NCBI GenBank assembly: GCA_964650705.1 | Contig: CAZYUJ010000001.1 | Coordinates: forward strand, 124,001-188,000 | DNA length: 64,000 bases | Direction: 5' to 3' | Source of the DNA: Faeciplasma sp964650705 | GTDB taxonomy: Bacteria; Bacillota; Clostridia; Oscillospirales; Ruminococcaceae | Shown: positions 40,934 to 49,728 of the stretch, piece after piece | How positions within the stretch are numbered: position 1 is the stretch's first letter | Layout: the number at the start of each line of letters is the position of its first letter | The notes under the pieces: model-generated | The model's input: the letters and a program-made list of their open reading frames with translations, nothing else | Databases searched by the model: none | Told to the model about the DNA's origin: nothing | Program-made: the position numbers and the translations under genes

Positions 40934-42727
40934 TCAGTTTCCCTCCTTCTCGTCACTTGAGTGCATATCATCAAGCCTTTGAAGCTCAACCATCGTCTTA
41001 TATTCGGGGCAGCTTTCATAAAGCTCTTTATGAGTTCCCACAGCAATAACCCTGCCGTCATCAATAAAGATGATCTTGTCCATCTTTTCGATTGTTGTAA
41101 TTCTGTGAGCGATCAAAATCGTGGTCTTGCCCTTGCGTGTTTCGTACAGGTTCTCAAGGATCGACTTTTCCGTCTTAACGTCAACCGCCGATACCGAGTC
41201 ATCCAAAATGAGGATCGATGCGTTTTTCATCAAAGCTCTGGCGATAGAAATTCTCTGCTTCTGACCGCCCGAAACGGTAACGCCTCGCTCACCGAGCATA
41301 GTGTGATAACCGTCGGCAAAGCCCATGATGTTTGTATGAACGTCGGAAAGCTGAGCGGCGTTCACAACATCCTGCTCATTTCCGCCGTCGGTCGCAAAGG
41401 AAATGTTATTTTCAATGGTGTCACTGAACAAGAAGTTGTCCTGTGGAACATAAGCGCAATAATCGCGCACCGTCTTTATCGGGATCGAGTTAATGTCTCT
41501 TCCGTCCAAGAAAACAGTTCCGTCAGGCACGTTATATGTACGCAAAATAAGGTCAACAAGCGTTGTTTTGCCCGAGCCCGTCTTGCCGATAACGCCGACG
41601 TTTTCACCTGCGTTTATCTTTAATGAGACATCGCTCAAAACGTCATATTCGCCGCCGGGATAGCGGAATGTAAGTCCTTTGAATTCAATATCGCCCTTGA
41701 TCGCAGCATCATCTGTAGCAGTGTCGCTGTCGATAACGTTCGGCTGAGTATCCAAAAGCTCGCTGATTCTTTGAAGGCTTGCGTTTCCTCTTGAGCGCAT
41801 TTCAATAAGCTGAGAGATAGCCATGACCGGCCAGATGATAGCGTTGAAATAGCCGATGAACTCGACTAGCTGCCCTGCGTTAAATGTTCCCTGATAAACC
41901 AAATATCCGCCATATCCCAAGATGACGCAGATAACTGACTGTATCAAAAGTGTAACGGCGATATTAAGTGCAACAGAAAGCTTTGTATAGGCGATATTCG
42001 TTTCCTCGTTGAGCTTGTTGAGCTTCTTGAAGGACATAAGCTCCAAGCCCTCTTTAACAAACGCCTTGATGACCGAAATTCCCGCAAAGCTCTCTTGTGA
42101 ATAGTCGGACAAGCTCGAAAATGCTTCCTGACGTGCTGCCCACTTAAGAGTCATATATTTTCCGACGACCAATCCCGCAGCAAGCATGAGCGCCATAGGT
42201 ATCATCGAGAATACTGTCAAAATAACGTTCATGTTTGCCATCTTGCTCATCGCCAAAAGGCCAAGGAACAAAGCATCACAGAATGTCAAAATGCCCGAGC
42301 CGAAACAGTCCTGAACAGTTTCGAGGTCGTTTGTGAACAAAGACATAAGGTTGCCGACCTTGTTTTCCTGATAAAACTGCTGAGAAAGATCCTTACAGTG
42401 ATCAAACATTCTGCCTCGAAGATCGGTCTCGACCTTGATAGCTGTTCCGAAGAAGCAGATTCGCCACAAGAATCTTCCGATAACCATACATAAAATTATG
42501 AATATCAAAGGAAGACAGATCTCATCAAGCAAAAAGTCCATATTAAATTCATGCGTGATGCCGTCAGCGTCAACGACAAAGCCGTCATTGATGCCGTTTA
42601 TAACCATCTGATAAAGCCGCGGCACGATAAGCTGGATATAGTCGATAGCGATCAAGACCGCTACGCCCAAAAGCAATATCGGCGCATGCTTAAGATAATA
42701 TTTGTTAATATGCTTTCCAAATAACAT
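40934..42727 (-). CDS. ABC exporter half-transporter, degenerate-site subunit
   Basis: A 597-residue partner of the downstream ABC exporter. It has six membrane helices and a nucleotide-binding domain with Walker A GKTGSGKTT and a good signature VSGGQKQR, but Walker B reads ILILDDSVSAVD. The catalytic Glu is therefore Asp. Combined with the divergent signature of the partner, the dimer would have one strong and one weak ATP site, the hallmark of heterodimeric exporters. The ATG at 42727 was preferred over the GTG at 42739 because GAAAGG abuts the GTG. Substrates cannot be named. Confidence 0.94.
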   Translation of the reverse strand: MLFGKHINKYYLKHAPILLLGVAVLIAIDYIQLIVPRLYQMVINGINDGFVVDADGITHEFNMDFLLDEICLPLIFIILCMVIGRFLWRICFFGTAIKVETDLRGRMFDHCKDLSQQFYQENKVGNLMSLFTNDLETVQDCFGSGILTFCDALFLGLLAMSKMANMNVILTVFSMIPMALMLAAGLVVGKYMTLKWAARQEAFSSLSDYSQESFAGISVIKAFVKEGLELMSFKKLNKLNEETNIAYTKLSVALNIAVTLLIQSVICVILGYGGYLVYQGTFNAGQLVEFIGYFNAIIWPVMAISQLIEMRSRGNASLQRISELLDTQPNVIDSDTATDDAAIKGDIEFKGLTFRYPGGEYDVLSDVSLKINAGENVGVIGKTGSGKTTLVDLILRTYNVPDGTVFLDGRDINSIPIKTVRDYCAYVPQDNFLFSDTIENNISFATDGGNEQDVVNAAQLSDVHTNIMGFADGYHTMLGERGVTVSGGQKQRISIARALMKNASILILDDSVSAVDVKTEKSILENLYETRKGKTTILIAHRITTIEKMDKIIFIDDGRVIAVGTHKELYESCPEYKTMVELQRLDDMHSSDEKEGN

Positions 42728-42765
42728 CTTCTTTATCACCTTTCAATCAAACAACATTGACCTTT

Positions 42766-42794
42766 ATGATATCACATTTAGAGTATAAAATCAA
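42766..42794 (-). promoter_or_regulatory. Promoter of the heterodimeric ABC exporter
   Basis: On the minus strand TTGATT, a 17-base spacer and TATCAT, 39 bases before the start. Confidence 0.7.
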
Positions 42795-42833
42795 CATAAA
42801 ACAGCCTTTATTATAATGATTTTCCTAAACAAT

Positions 42834-42864
42834 AAACCGCACTCCGAGCTTCGAAGTGCGGTTT
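42834..42864 (-). terminator. Probable terminator after prfC
   Basis: A 10-bp stem (AAACCGCACT with AGTGCGGTTT) just after the prfC stop. The T-rich tail on the minus strand (ATTGTTT) is weak. Confidence 0.65.
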
Positions 42865-42870
42865 AATATT

Positions 42871-44460
42871 TTAGTTTTTGTTAAATTCCGAAAGCATAAG
42901 TCCTTCGTTCTTTTCGAGCGCCCATCTGATGTTCCATTCACTTGTAAAGAGCAAAAGATAATTTCCCTTGAAGTCCTGAACGATCTTTGTGTCAGAGGAA
43001 AGATTCAGCTTCTTTGGGTCGAGCCCTTCATTGTCGATCCAGCGGATATACTGATAGGGGAGCCCCTCGTTAATGATCTCAACGTTATACTCCGTCTTCA
43101 TTCGGTGCTCGAAAACTTCAAACTGGAGCATACCGACAACGCCGACGATAACCTCTTCATATCCCGACTCAAGCTCGCGGAATATCTGGATAGCGCCTTC
43201 CTGTGCGATCTGTGTCGCACCCTTAACGAATTGCTTGCGCTTCATCGTGTCCTTGTGGCGGATGCGTGCGAAGTGTTCGGGAGCAAAAGTCGGAATACCG
43301 TCGAACCTGAACTTCTTTCCGGGCGAGCATATCGTGTCACCGATCGAGAAGATACCGGGGTCGAAGACGCCGATAATGTCGCCGGCATATGCCTCATTGA
43401 TTATCTCACGCTCCTGTGCCATCATCTGCTGAGGCTGAGAAAGTCTCATCTTCTTTCCGTCGCCCTGAACGTGGCAAACTTCCATGTCGCGTTCAAACTT
43501 TCCGGAGCAAATTCTCATAAAAGTAAGTCTGTCTCTGTGCGCCTTGTTCATGTTCGCCTGGATCTTGAACACAAATGCCGAGAAGGTGTCGTCTGTCGGA
43601 TTTATAACGCCAACATCAGAAACTCTGGGCAGAGGGCTTGAGGTCATCTTCAAGAAGTTCTCCAAGAAGGGTTCAACGCCGAAATTGTTAAGCGCCGAGC
43701 CGAAGAATACAGGGCTGAGCTTTCCCGTTGCAACACGGTCGAGGTCAAGCTCATCAGCAGCACCGTCCAAAAGCTCAACGTCCTCGACAAGCTGATTATA
43801 ATTTCCCTCACCGATGACCGCACTCAAGCTTGAGTCATTAAGGTCGACCTCTGTCGCCTCAACCTCGCTCTGTCCGCCGTTAGCGGTATATGAGATGATA
43901 CGCTTTGAGAATCTGTCATAAACGCCCTTGAAATCGACGCCGTTGCCGATCGGCCAGTTTATCGGTGTCGTCGAAATTCCGAGCTCCTCTTCGATCTGCT
44001 CCAAGAGGTCAAACGGGTTTTTCGAGTCACGGTCGAGCTTGTTGATGAACGTGAATATAGGGATATTACGCATAACGCAAACCTTAAAGAGCTTTCTCGT
44101 CTGATTCTCAACGCCCTTTGCGGCGTCGATAACCATTACCGCCGAGTCAACCGCCATAAGCGTTCTATAAGTGTCTTCCGAGAAGTCCTGGTGTCCGGGA
44201 GTGTCCAAAATGTTGATGCAATAGCCGTCATATTCAAATTGCATTACCGAGCTGGTAACCGAAATACCTCTTTGCTTTTCGATCTCCATCCAGTCGGATA
44301 CTGCGTGCTTGTCCGTCTTTTTGCCCTTAACAGAGCCGGCAAGAGTGATCGCTCCGCCGTATAAAAGAAGCTTTTCGGTAAGCGTTGTCTTACCTGCGTC
44401 AGGGTGAGAGATGATCGCAAAGGTTCGTCTGCGGTTGATCTCTTTTTCAAGTTTTGACAA
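42871..44460 (-). CDS. prfC: Peptide chain release factor 3
   Basis: A GTPase of 529 residues that removes RF1 and RF2 from the ribosome after termination. G motifs are present: G1 SHPDAGKTT, G2 region RGISVTSS, G3 DTPGHQD and G4 NKLD. RF3-specific regions follow (EFQ-like FRFDGIPTFAPEHFARI). It starts with TTG at 44460 after GGAGGAATTTTC. A leader of about 90 bases holds an upstream start-stop codon pair described separately. The nearby prfB lacks its frameshift. Confidence 0.96.
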   Translation of the reverse strand: MSKLEKEINRRRTFAIISHPDAGKTTLTEKLLLYGGAITLAGSVKGKKTDKHAVSDWMEIEKQRGISVTSSVMQFEYDGYCINILDTPGHQDFSEDTYRTLMAVDSAVMVIDAAKGVENQTRKLFKVCVMRNIPIFTFINKLDRDSKNPFDLLEQIEEELGISTTPINWPIGNGVDFKGVYDRFSKRIISYTANGGQSEVEATEVDLNDSSLSAVIGEGNYNQLVEDVELLDGAADELDLDRVATGKLSPVFFGSALNNFGVEPFLENFLKMTSSPLPRVSDVGVINPTDDTFSAFVFKIQANMNKAHRDRLTFMRICSGKFERDMEVCHVQGDGKKMRLSQPQQMMAQEREIINEAYAGDIIGVFDPGIFSIGDTICSPGKKFRFDGIPTFAPEHFARIRHKDTMKRKQFVKGATQIAQEGAIQIFRELESGYEEVIVGVVGMLQFEVFEHRMKTEYNVEIINEGLPYQYIRWIDNEGLDPKKLNLSSDTKIVQDFKGNYLLLFTSEWNIRWALEKNEGLMLSEFNKN

Positions 44461-44512
44461 GAAAATTCCTCCAATATCTATATAAATTTCGTTATATTTT
44501 CATCGTTACGGT

Positions 44513-44531
44513 CTACACGGGTCTATCCTCC
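44513..44531 (-). other. Start-stop element in the prfC leader
   Basis: On the minus strand, GGAGG (44527-44531) is followed 8 bases later by GTG and at once by TAG (44513-44518). This is a well-placed ribosome site on a one-codon frame. A second mini-frame (ATG AAA ATA TAA, 44492-44503) follows without a clear ribosome site. Seen in sequence; function inferred. Confidence 0.4.
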
Positions 44532-44555
44532 AAGTCAAATATCACATACAAAATC

Positions 44556-44584
44556 ATCATATCACAAATCAAGCGTTTTGACAA
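44556..44584 (-). promoter_or_regulatory. Promoter of prfC
   Basis: On the minus strand TTGTCA, a 17-base spacer and TATGAT. The transcript would start near 44549, giving a leader of about 90 bases. Confidence 0.75.
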
Positions 44585-44666
44585 TAGATATTTTAAAAGC
44601 GTGATATAAATATATTCATGTAGCAATATGTCCTTGATTTTGCTTTTTGTTTGTCATATTTGTCGA

Positions 44667-44696
44667 TTGACATCTGCTTTAACAACATGATATCAT
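44667..44696 (+). promoter_or_regulatory. Promoter of the GH16 gene
   Basis: TTGACA, an 18-base spacer and TATCAT, 48 bases before the start. Confidence 0.75.
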
Positions 44697-44743
44697 ATGA
44701 ATATCAAAAAATGAAACTTAACTCTTTTGAAAGGAGATCAAGA

Positions 44744-45658
44744 ATGAAAAGAATAATTTCAATGATTTTGGCGCTGTTGCTGATGCTTTCTTTGTGTGCG
44801 TGCGCCGATACGAACTCTGATCCGTCAGTCACCGACCGTAGCGATGCCTCTGCGGAATCGGGCAAAAACAACGTCTCGAAAAAGGACAAGAAAGAGGAGG
44901 AGCCGGAAGTGATCGACGAAACCCGTGCTCAAAAGATCGGTGAGGCCGAGATCATCATGGGTGAGGAATACGTTTTGACATTCCTTGATAATTTCTCCCG
45001 CAGCTATTTGAACGCCTCGAATTGGGCGTACTGCCCCCAATGGGAACGCTCTGACCGCGGAGGAAAGTGGGATCCGATGTGTGCAAATATAGATAACGGA
45101 AAACTTGTTTTATCCGTAATTTACGACGAAGAAGCGGGCTGCTATAAATCGGGCGCTATCCGCACAAAAGACATCTTCGAGCAGGCATACGGCTACTTTG
45201 AATGCAGCATGCGTGTACAGGATGTTCCCGGCTTCTGGTCTGCATTTTGGATGATGTGCGGAAATGTCGGAAGCGTCGGCAACGACGGCGTTGACGGCAC
45301 CGAGATCGACATCATGGAAGCCTTCAACGCCAAAACATACGGCATCAACCACGCTTTGCATTGGGACGGCTATAAAGAGGATCACAAGACAGAAGGCACC
45401 GCTGAATACCGTGAGGACTTGTATGACGGAGAATTCCACACCTATTCGATGCGTTGGTCGCCCGAAGGCTATAAATGGTATATCGACGGCGAGCTTATGT
45501 GGGAATCCTCTGCCGGCGGCGTTTGCGATCAGCCCGGCTATATGAAGCTCACGCTTGAGGTCGGCTCCTGGGCGGGAGAGATCGATCTTTCCACACTCCC
45601 CGCAACTGTTGAGGTGGACTATGTAAGAGCATATCAGTTTGCGGAAATGTCCGAGTGA
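44744..45658 (+). CDS. GH16 beta-glucanase-like lipoprotein
   Basis: A 304-residue lipoprotein (signal peptide, LCAC, Cys20) with a charged Ser/Lys/Glu linker and a family 16 jelly-roll domain (about residues 75-300). The catalytic motif is EIDIME, with nucleophile Glu187, helper Asp189 and acid/base Glu192. PGFWSAFWMM and FHTYSMRWSPEGYKWYIDG are typical of the family. The extra residue in the motif marks the beta-bulge subgroup, which covers laminarinases, lichenases and related endo-glucanases. The exact polymer is not known. The frame opens at 44651, but the ATG at 44744 has AAAGGAG and starts the signal peptide. Confidence 0.93.
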   Translation: MKRIISMILALLLMLSLCACADTNSDPSVTDRSDASAESGKNNVSKKDKKEEEPEVIDETRAQKIGEAEIIMGEEYVLTFLDNFSRSYLNASNWAYCPQWERSDRGGKWDPMCANIDNGKLVLSVIYDEEAGCYKSGAIRTKDIFEQAYGYFECSMRVQDVPGFWSAFWMMCGNVGSVGNDGVDGTEIDIMEAFNAKTYGINHALHWDGYKEDHKTEGTAEYREDLYDGEFHTYSMRWSPEGYKWYIDGELMWESSAGGVCDQPGYMKLTLEVGSWAGEIDLSTLPATVEVDYVRAYQFAEMSE

Positions 45659-45718
45659 TAGGTCAACGAAAATATCAAACTGATTAGAATACATCAATGA
45701 TTGTTAACTGTTTTGAAA

Positions 45719-45731
45719 CCGAAAATTTCGG
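45719..45731. promoter_or_regulatory. Palindrome upstream of the GH51 gene
   Basis: CCGAAA, A, TTTCGG, 50 bases before the GH51 start and next to a TTGAAA and AT-rich -10-like sequence. Possible operator for a sugar-responsive repressor; none is encoded nearby. Confidence 0.4.
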
Positions 45732-45780
45732 CTAAGTGGTAATATAAAAGTATAAATTACCTGTTAGGAGGTTACATTTC

Positions 45781-47262
45781 ATGGCAACACTAAAGATGAC
45801 TATCGACAAGTCAAACAAGCTGAGCAAGATCAACAAAGAGATCTACGGCCACTTCTCTGAACATCTCGGAAGATGCATCTATGGCGGTATCTACGTCGGA
45901 AAAGACAGCCCCATTCCCAACATCAACGGCTTCAGAACGGATGTTGTTGAGGCCTTCAAGGCTATCAAGCTTCCCGTTCTTCGTTGGCCGGGCGGATGCT
46001 TTGCGGATACATATCACTGGATGGACGGCATCGGCCCTAAGGAGTCAAGAAAGAAGATCGTTAACGTTCATTGGGGAGGGGTAACAGAAGACAACTCCTT
46101 CGGAACTCACGAATTCTTGGATTTCTGTGAACTCGTCGGATGCGATGCATATGTTTCCGTCAATGTCGGCAGCGGCACCATCGAAGAAGCTGCTAACTGG
46201 GTAGAATACATGACCTCGGCAAACGAATCTCCCATGACTGAGCTTAGAAAGAAAAACGGCAGAGAAAAGCCTTGGAAGGTTAAATACATCGGCGTCGGAA
46301 ATGAAAACTGGGGTTGCGGCGGCAATATGACTGCTGAATACTATTCTGACGTTTATTCACAGTTCCAGTGCTTCTTGCGCGGAGCAGAGCAGAAGATCGC
46401 TTGCGGTCCTAACTCCAATGACCCTCACTGGACTGACGTTATGATGCAAAAGAATGCCGGCTGGGGCAAGATGCAGGGGCTTTCCTTGCACTATTACACC
46501 ATCCCCACAGGAAATTGGGGCAAGAAAGGCTCCTCCACCGACTTTGATAAAGACGAATACTATGGCTCTCTTTCCAACACATGGTATATGGAAAGGATCC
46601 TTCGCGACCAAAAGGCTGTTATGCAGCGCTATAACGACATTCACTCCGACCGCCTCGTTTCATTGGTAGTCGATGAATGGGGAGTTTGGACTGATGTTAT
46701 TCCCGGAACAAACCCCGGCTTCCTGTATCAACAGAATTCGATGCGTGACGCTATGATCGCTGCGATCAACTTAAACCTCTTTAACCTCAACTCTGACAGA
46801 GTGAAGATGGCTAACATCGCCCAGGTCGTCAACGTGTTACAGGCTATCATCCTCACCGAAGGCGAAAAGATGGTCAAGACTCCTACATATCACGTTTTCG
46901 ATATGTTCACCGGTCACATGGAAGCTGACCTTGTATACTCGAATATTGAGAACAAGCAGATCTTGGATGACAAATATCTTCCCGCAATTTCTCAGTCTGT
47001 TTCCGTTGATGAGAACGGAAAAATGCACATCACCATCGCAAACGCATCCTTGGACGAGGAATTCGATATCGACTGTGTAATTCCAAGAGCTGAATATACC
47101 GCTGTTTGTGCAAGGCTCCTGAGCGGCGAACACAACGCCTGCAACACCTTCGAGGCTCCTGATGCCGTCGCACCAAAGGCTTATGACGGCGTTTGCCTCA
47201 GCGGCGAAAAGCTTTGCATAAAGCTTCCCAAGTGCTCCGTTGTTTCCATCGAGCTTGCATAA
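45781..47262 (+). CDS. GH51 alpha-L-arabinofuranosidase
   Basis: Retaining arabinofuranosidase of family 51, 493 residues, which removes arabinose from arabinan and arabinoxylan oligomers. Signatures are present: VLRWPGGCFADTYHW, acid/base Glu175 in GVGNENWG and nucleophile Glu299 in VVDEWG. There is no signal peptide, so it should be cytoplasmic, after uptake of oligomers made by surface enzymes such as the GH10 and GH43 lipoproteins. The ribosome site is TAGGAGG. Its stop is directly followed by the start of a small Cys-rich gene with no gap. Confidence 0.96.
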   Translation: MATLKMTIDKSNKLSKINKEIYGHFSEHLGRCIYGGIYVGKDSPIPNINGFRTDVVEAFKAIKLPVLRWPGGCFADTYHWMDGIGPKESRKKIVNVHWGGVTEDNSFGTHEFLDFCELVGCDAYVSVNVGSGTIEEAANWVEYMTSANESPMTELRKKNGREKPWKVKYIGVGNENWGCGGNMTAEYYSDVYSQFQCFLRGAEQKIACGPNSNDPHWTDVMMQKNAGWGKMQGLSLHYYTIPTGNWGKKGSSTDFDKDEYYGSLSNTWYMERILRDQKAVMQRYNDIHSDRLVSLVVDEWGVWTDVIPGTNPGFLYQQNSMRDAMIAAINLNLFNLNSDRVKMANIAQVVNVLQAIILTEGEKMVKTPTYHVFDMFTGHMEADLVYSNIENKQILDDKYLPAISQSVSVDENGKMHITIANASLDEEFDIDCVIPRAEYTAVCARLLSGEHNACNTFEAPDAVAPKAYDGVCLSGEKLCIKLPKCSVVSIELA

Positions 47263-47517
47263 ATGTCGAAGCCGTTTTGTAAAAGATGTCTTTTGATAGA
47301 TATCGACATTGATGGACTGTATAAGCAGGTGAGCGATCTTATCGCCCTCATCCCCGAGGATCATAGAGCAAGCGACGATATATATAACTCCCGCCTTGAG
47401 ATATGCAAGCGGTGCGACCGCTTGGAAAACGGCATCTGCTCGGAGTGCGGCTGCTTCGTCGAGCTACGTGCCGCCACAAAGAATAATTATTGCCCGAGCG
47501 TATATAAATATTGGTGA
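47263..47517 (+). CDS. Small Cys-rich DUF6171-like protein
   Basis: An 84-residue protein with several cysteine pairs (CKRC, CKRC, CSECGC and a last C near the end), probably a zinc-binding fold of the DUF6171 type seen in Clostridia. It begins at the base after the GH51 stop, so it is likely coupled to it. Function unknown. A different small CxxC protein is coupled to the GH27 gene. Confidence 0.82.
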   Translation: MSKPFCKRCLLIDIDIDGLYKQVSDLIALIPEDHRASDDIYNSRLEICKRCDRLENGICSECGCFVELRAATKNNYCPSVYKYW

Positions 47518-47519
47518 CC

Positions 47520-47588
47520 AGCCCCGCAGCAGGCTCGCACGAAGCCCCACTCTGCGCTCCGCGCAGGCGGAGCTCCACGCTCGCCCAT
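47520..47588. repeat. GC-rich intergenic hairpin patch J (type 2)
   Basis: It shares type 2 flanks with G and H unit 2: GCTCGCACGAA at the left and GGAGCTCCACGCTCGCCC at the right. The hairpin between them is different (TGCGC/GCGCA around TCC). Confidence 0.65.
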
Positions 47589-47594
47589 ACCCAA

Positions 47595-47627
47595 ACAAAA
47601 AATCCTCCCGATGTTAATCGGGAGGAT
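47595..47627 (-). terminator. Terminator after pspC
   Basis: An 11-bp perfect stem (ATCCTCCCGAT with ATCGGGAGGAT), loop GTTA, with a T6 run on the minus strand. Confidence 0.92.
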
Positions 47628-47638
47628 CAATTCTTTAC

Positions 47639-47860
47639 TTATTCTTCATCAACGACATAGGTTTCGCCGTCGGGCATTTCGGGAATTATGATCGCACATA
47701 TGATATAAGCGAGCACACCCGTGCCGACTGTAAACAGTGTCACGATTGCCCACAAAAGTCTTATGAGTGTCGGGTCGATTCCGAAAAATTCAGCAATTCC
47801 GGCGCAAACGCCCGAAATCTTCTTGTCGTTTCTGGATTTATATAGCTTCTTTCCGTTCAT
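47639..47860 (-). CDS. PspC-domain small membrane protein
   Basis: A 73-residue PspC-domain protein: KLYKSRNDKKISGVCAGIAEFFGIDPTLIRLLW is the family core (the GVCAGIAEFFGIDP segment is diagnostic), followed by one membrane helix. PspC domains take part in envelope-stress responses. In Firmicutes such single-domain proteins are common and poorly studied. It has a clear promoter of its own. Confidence 0.93.
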   Translation of the reverse strand: MNGKKLYKSRNDKKISGVCAGIAEFFGIDPTLIRLLWAIVTLFTVGTGVLAYIICAIIIPEMPDGETYVVDEE

Positions 47861-47891
47861 TTAAAACGCCGCCTTTCAAAATAGTGATATT

Positions 47892-47920
47892 ATTATATCA
47901 CATTCTATCGCTTTTGGCAA
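47892..47920 (-). promoter_or_regulatory. Promoter of the pspC gene
   Basis: On the minus strand TTGCCA, a 17-base spacer and TATAAT. Confidence 0.87.
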
Positions 47921-47924
47921 CCGA

Positions 47925-49601
47925 TTAGAACAATCCCGAGATAACGCCGTTCTCGTCAACGTCGATCTTTTCAGCAGCAGGGACCTTGGGAAGTCCGGGC
48001 ATAGTCATAATGTCGCCGGTCAGAACGACAACAAATCCTGCTCCTGCTGAGACCTTGACGTTCTTAACGCTGACTGTGAATCCTTCGGGAGCGCCGAGCT
48101 TTGTTGCATCATCTGAGAAGGAATACTGAGTTTTCGCGATGCAAACAGGGCACTTTCCGAAGCCCAAAGCCTCAAGCTTCGAAAGCTCTTTCTTTGCCAT
48201 GGGGAGAATGTTGATACCAACACCGCCGTAAACCTTCTTGACAACAGCTTCGATCTTTTCTTCCAAGCTAAGGTCATCTTCATATGAGAATGTGAACTTG
48301 GGCGTCTCTTCTTCACAGAGTCTAACAACTTCCTGAGCTAATTCAACACCGCCGTTGCCGCCCTCTGCCCAAACGTTAGACAAAACTACGTTAACGCCGA
48401 GCTCACGGCACTTTTTGATGATAAGCTCAACCTCAGCATCGGTGTCGGTGGGGAAGCGGTTTACAGCAACGACCGAGGGAAGTCCGTAAACGTTCTTGAT
48501 GTTTGAAACGTGTCTTAAGAGGTTGGGAAGTCCCTTTTCCAAAGCTTCGAGGTTCTCTTCGCCCAATTCTGTCTTTGCCAGACCGCCGTGCATCTTAAGC
48601 GCACGGATCGTTGCAACGATAACAACTGCGTCGGGGGTTAAGCCTGCCATACGGCACTTGATGTCAAGGAACTTTTCAGCTCCGAGGTCAGCGCCGAATC
48701 CTGCTTCAGTAACTGCATAGTCGCCCAATTTCATAGCCATTCTTGTTGCGATCACAGAGTTGCAACCGTGAGCGATGTTAGCGAAAGGTCCGCCGTGAAC
48801 GAGCGCAGGTGTGCCTTCAAGCGTCTGAACCAAGTTGGGCTTGATAGCGTCCTTCAAAAGCGCCGCCATTGCGCCGACTGCCTTTAAGTCGCCTGCGGTA
48901 ACAGGCTTTTCGTCATATGTATAACCGACAATGATGTTGGAAAGTCGTCTCTTAAGGTCTTCCATCGAGCTCGCAAGGCAGAATACAGCCATGATCTCGG
49001 AAGCAACGGTGATGTCATAGCCGTCCTCACGGGGAGTTCCGTTAACTCTTCCGCCCAAACCGTCACAAACGAATCTGAGCTGACGGTCGTTCATGTCAAC
49101 GCATCTCTTCCAAGTGATACGTCTTGGGTCGATATTAAGAGCGTTTCCGTGATAGATGTGGTTGTCAAGCATTGCCGCAAGAAGGTTGTTTGCAGCTCCT
49201 ATTGCGTGGAAGTCGCCGGTGAAGTGGAGGTTGATGTCTTCCATGGGCACGACCTGAGCATATCCGCCGCCTGCGGCTCCGCCCTTGATTCCGAAAACAG
49301 GGCCCAAAGAAGGCTCACGAAGCGCGACCATAACGTTTTTGCCGATCTTTTTCATACCGTCAGCGAGGCCGATGGTGGTTGTGGTCTTTCCTTCGCCTGC
49401 AGGAGTGGGGGTGATAGCTGTAACAAGGATCAGCTTGCCGTTTTTCTTGTCGGATTCATTAAGAAGCGAGTTGTCGATCTTGGCTTTATATTTGCCGTAC
49501 TGCTCCAAATACTTCTCATCAATTCCTGCTGTCTTCGCAATTTCGGTGATAGGCTTCATCTCCACCGACTGTGCGATCTCAATGTCAGATTTGTAACCCA
49601 T
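47925..49601 (-). CDS. fhs: Formate-tetrahydrofolate ligase
   Basis: ATP-dependent enzyme of 558 residues that joins formate to tetrahydrofolate to give 10-formyl-THF, feeding purine, formyl-Met and one-carbon metabolism. The P-loop is TPAGEGKTTTTIGL. The family segments EPSLGPVFGIKGGAAGGGYAQ (in parts) and LHFTGDFHAI are present. The frame opens at 49634, but the ATG at 49601 (MGYKSDIEIAQ) has a Shine-Dalgarno (GGAGG) and was chosen. It is transcribed from its own promoter behind a structured leader, downstream of glyA. Confidence 0.97.
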   Translation of the reverse strand: MGYKSDIEIAQSVEMKPITEIAKTAGIDEKYLEQYGKYKAKIDNSLLNESDKKNGKLILVTAITPTPAGEGKTTTTIGLADGMKKIGKNVMVALREPSLGPVFGIKGGAAGGGYAQVVPMEDINLHFTGDFHAIGAANNLLAAMLDNHIYHGNALNIDPRRITWKRCVDMNDRQLRFVCDGLGGRVNGTPREDGYDITVASEIMAVFCLASSMEDLKRRLSNIIVGYTYDEKPVTAGDLKAVGAMAALLKDAIKPNLVQTLEGTPALVHGGPFANIAHGCNSVIATRMAMKLGDYAVTEAGFGADLGAEKFLDIKCRMAGLTPDAVVIVATIRALKMHGGLAKTELGEENLEALEKGLPNLLRHVSNIKNVYGLPSVVAVNRFPTDTDAEVELIIKKCRELGVNVVLSNVWAEGGNGGVELAQEVVRLCEEETPKFTFSYEDDLSLEEKIEAVVKKVYGGVGINILPMAKKELSKLEALGFGKCPVCIAKTQYSFSDDATKLGAPEGFTVSVKNVKVSAGAGFVVVLTGDIMTMPGLPKVPAAEKIDVDENGVISGLF

Positions 49602-49728
49602 TGTTATCCTCCGTTTTTCATGAAAAATAAACACAGCGTGAAATCATCAAAACTCATTTTTAATAGGTTTTACACTTCACGCTTAGCTCCAAATATTGTG
49701 GCAGATACGAAAGCTCTGCACAACATAC
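49602..49728 (-). promoter_or_regulatory. Structured leader RNA of fhs (unassigned)
   Basis: The transcript from the promoter at 49729-49757 has a leader of about 120 bases with two hairpins on the minus strand. The first pairs TTGTG-CAGA with TCTG-CACAA. The second pairs AGCGTGAA with TTCACGCT, with AAAAC/GTTTT inside, and is followed by TTTATTTTT. The second could be a terminator, which would make this an attenuator. It does not show the conserved words of the THF or ZTP riboswitches. Confidence 0.45.

Noticed and set aside
49602..49728. THF or ZTP riboswitch upstream of fhs
   Set aside because: The gene context fits, but the conserved sequence words of both classes are absent.
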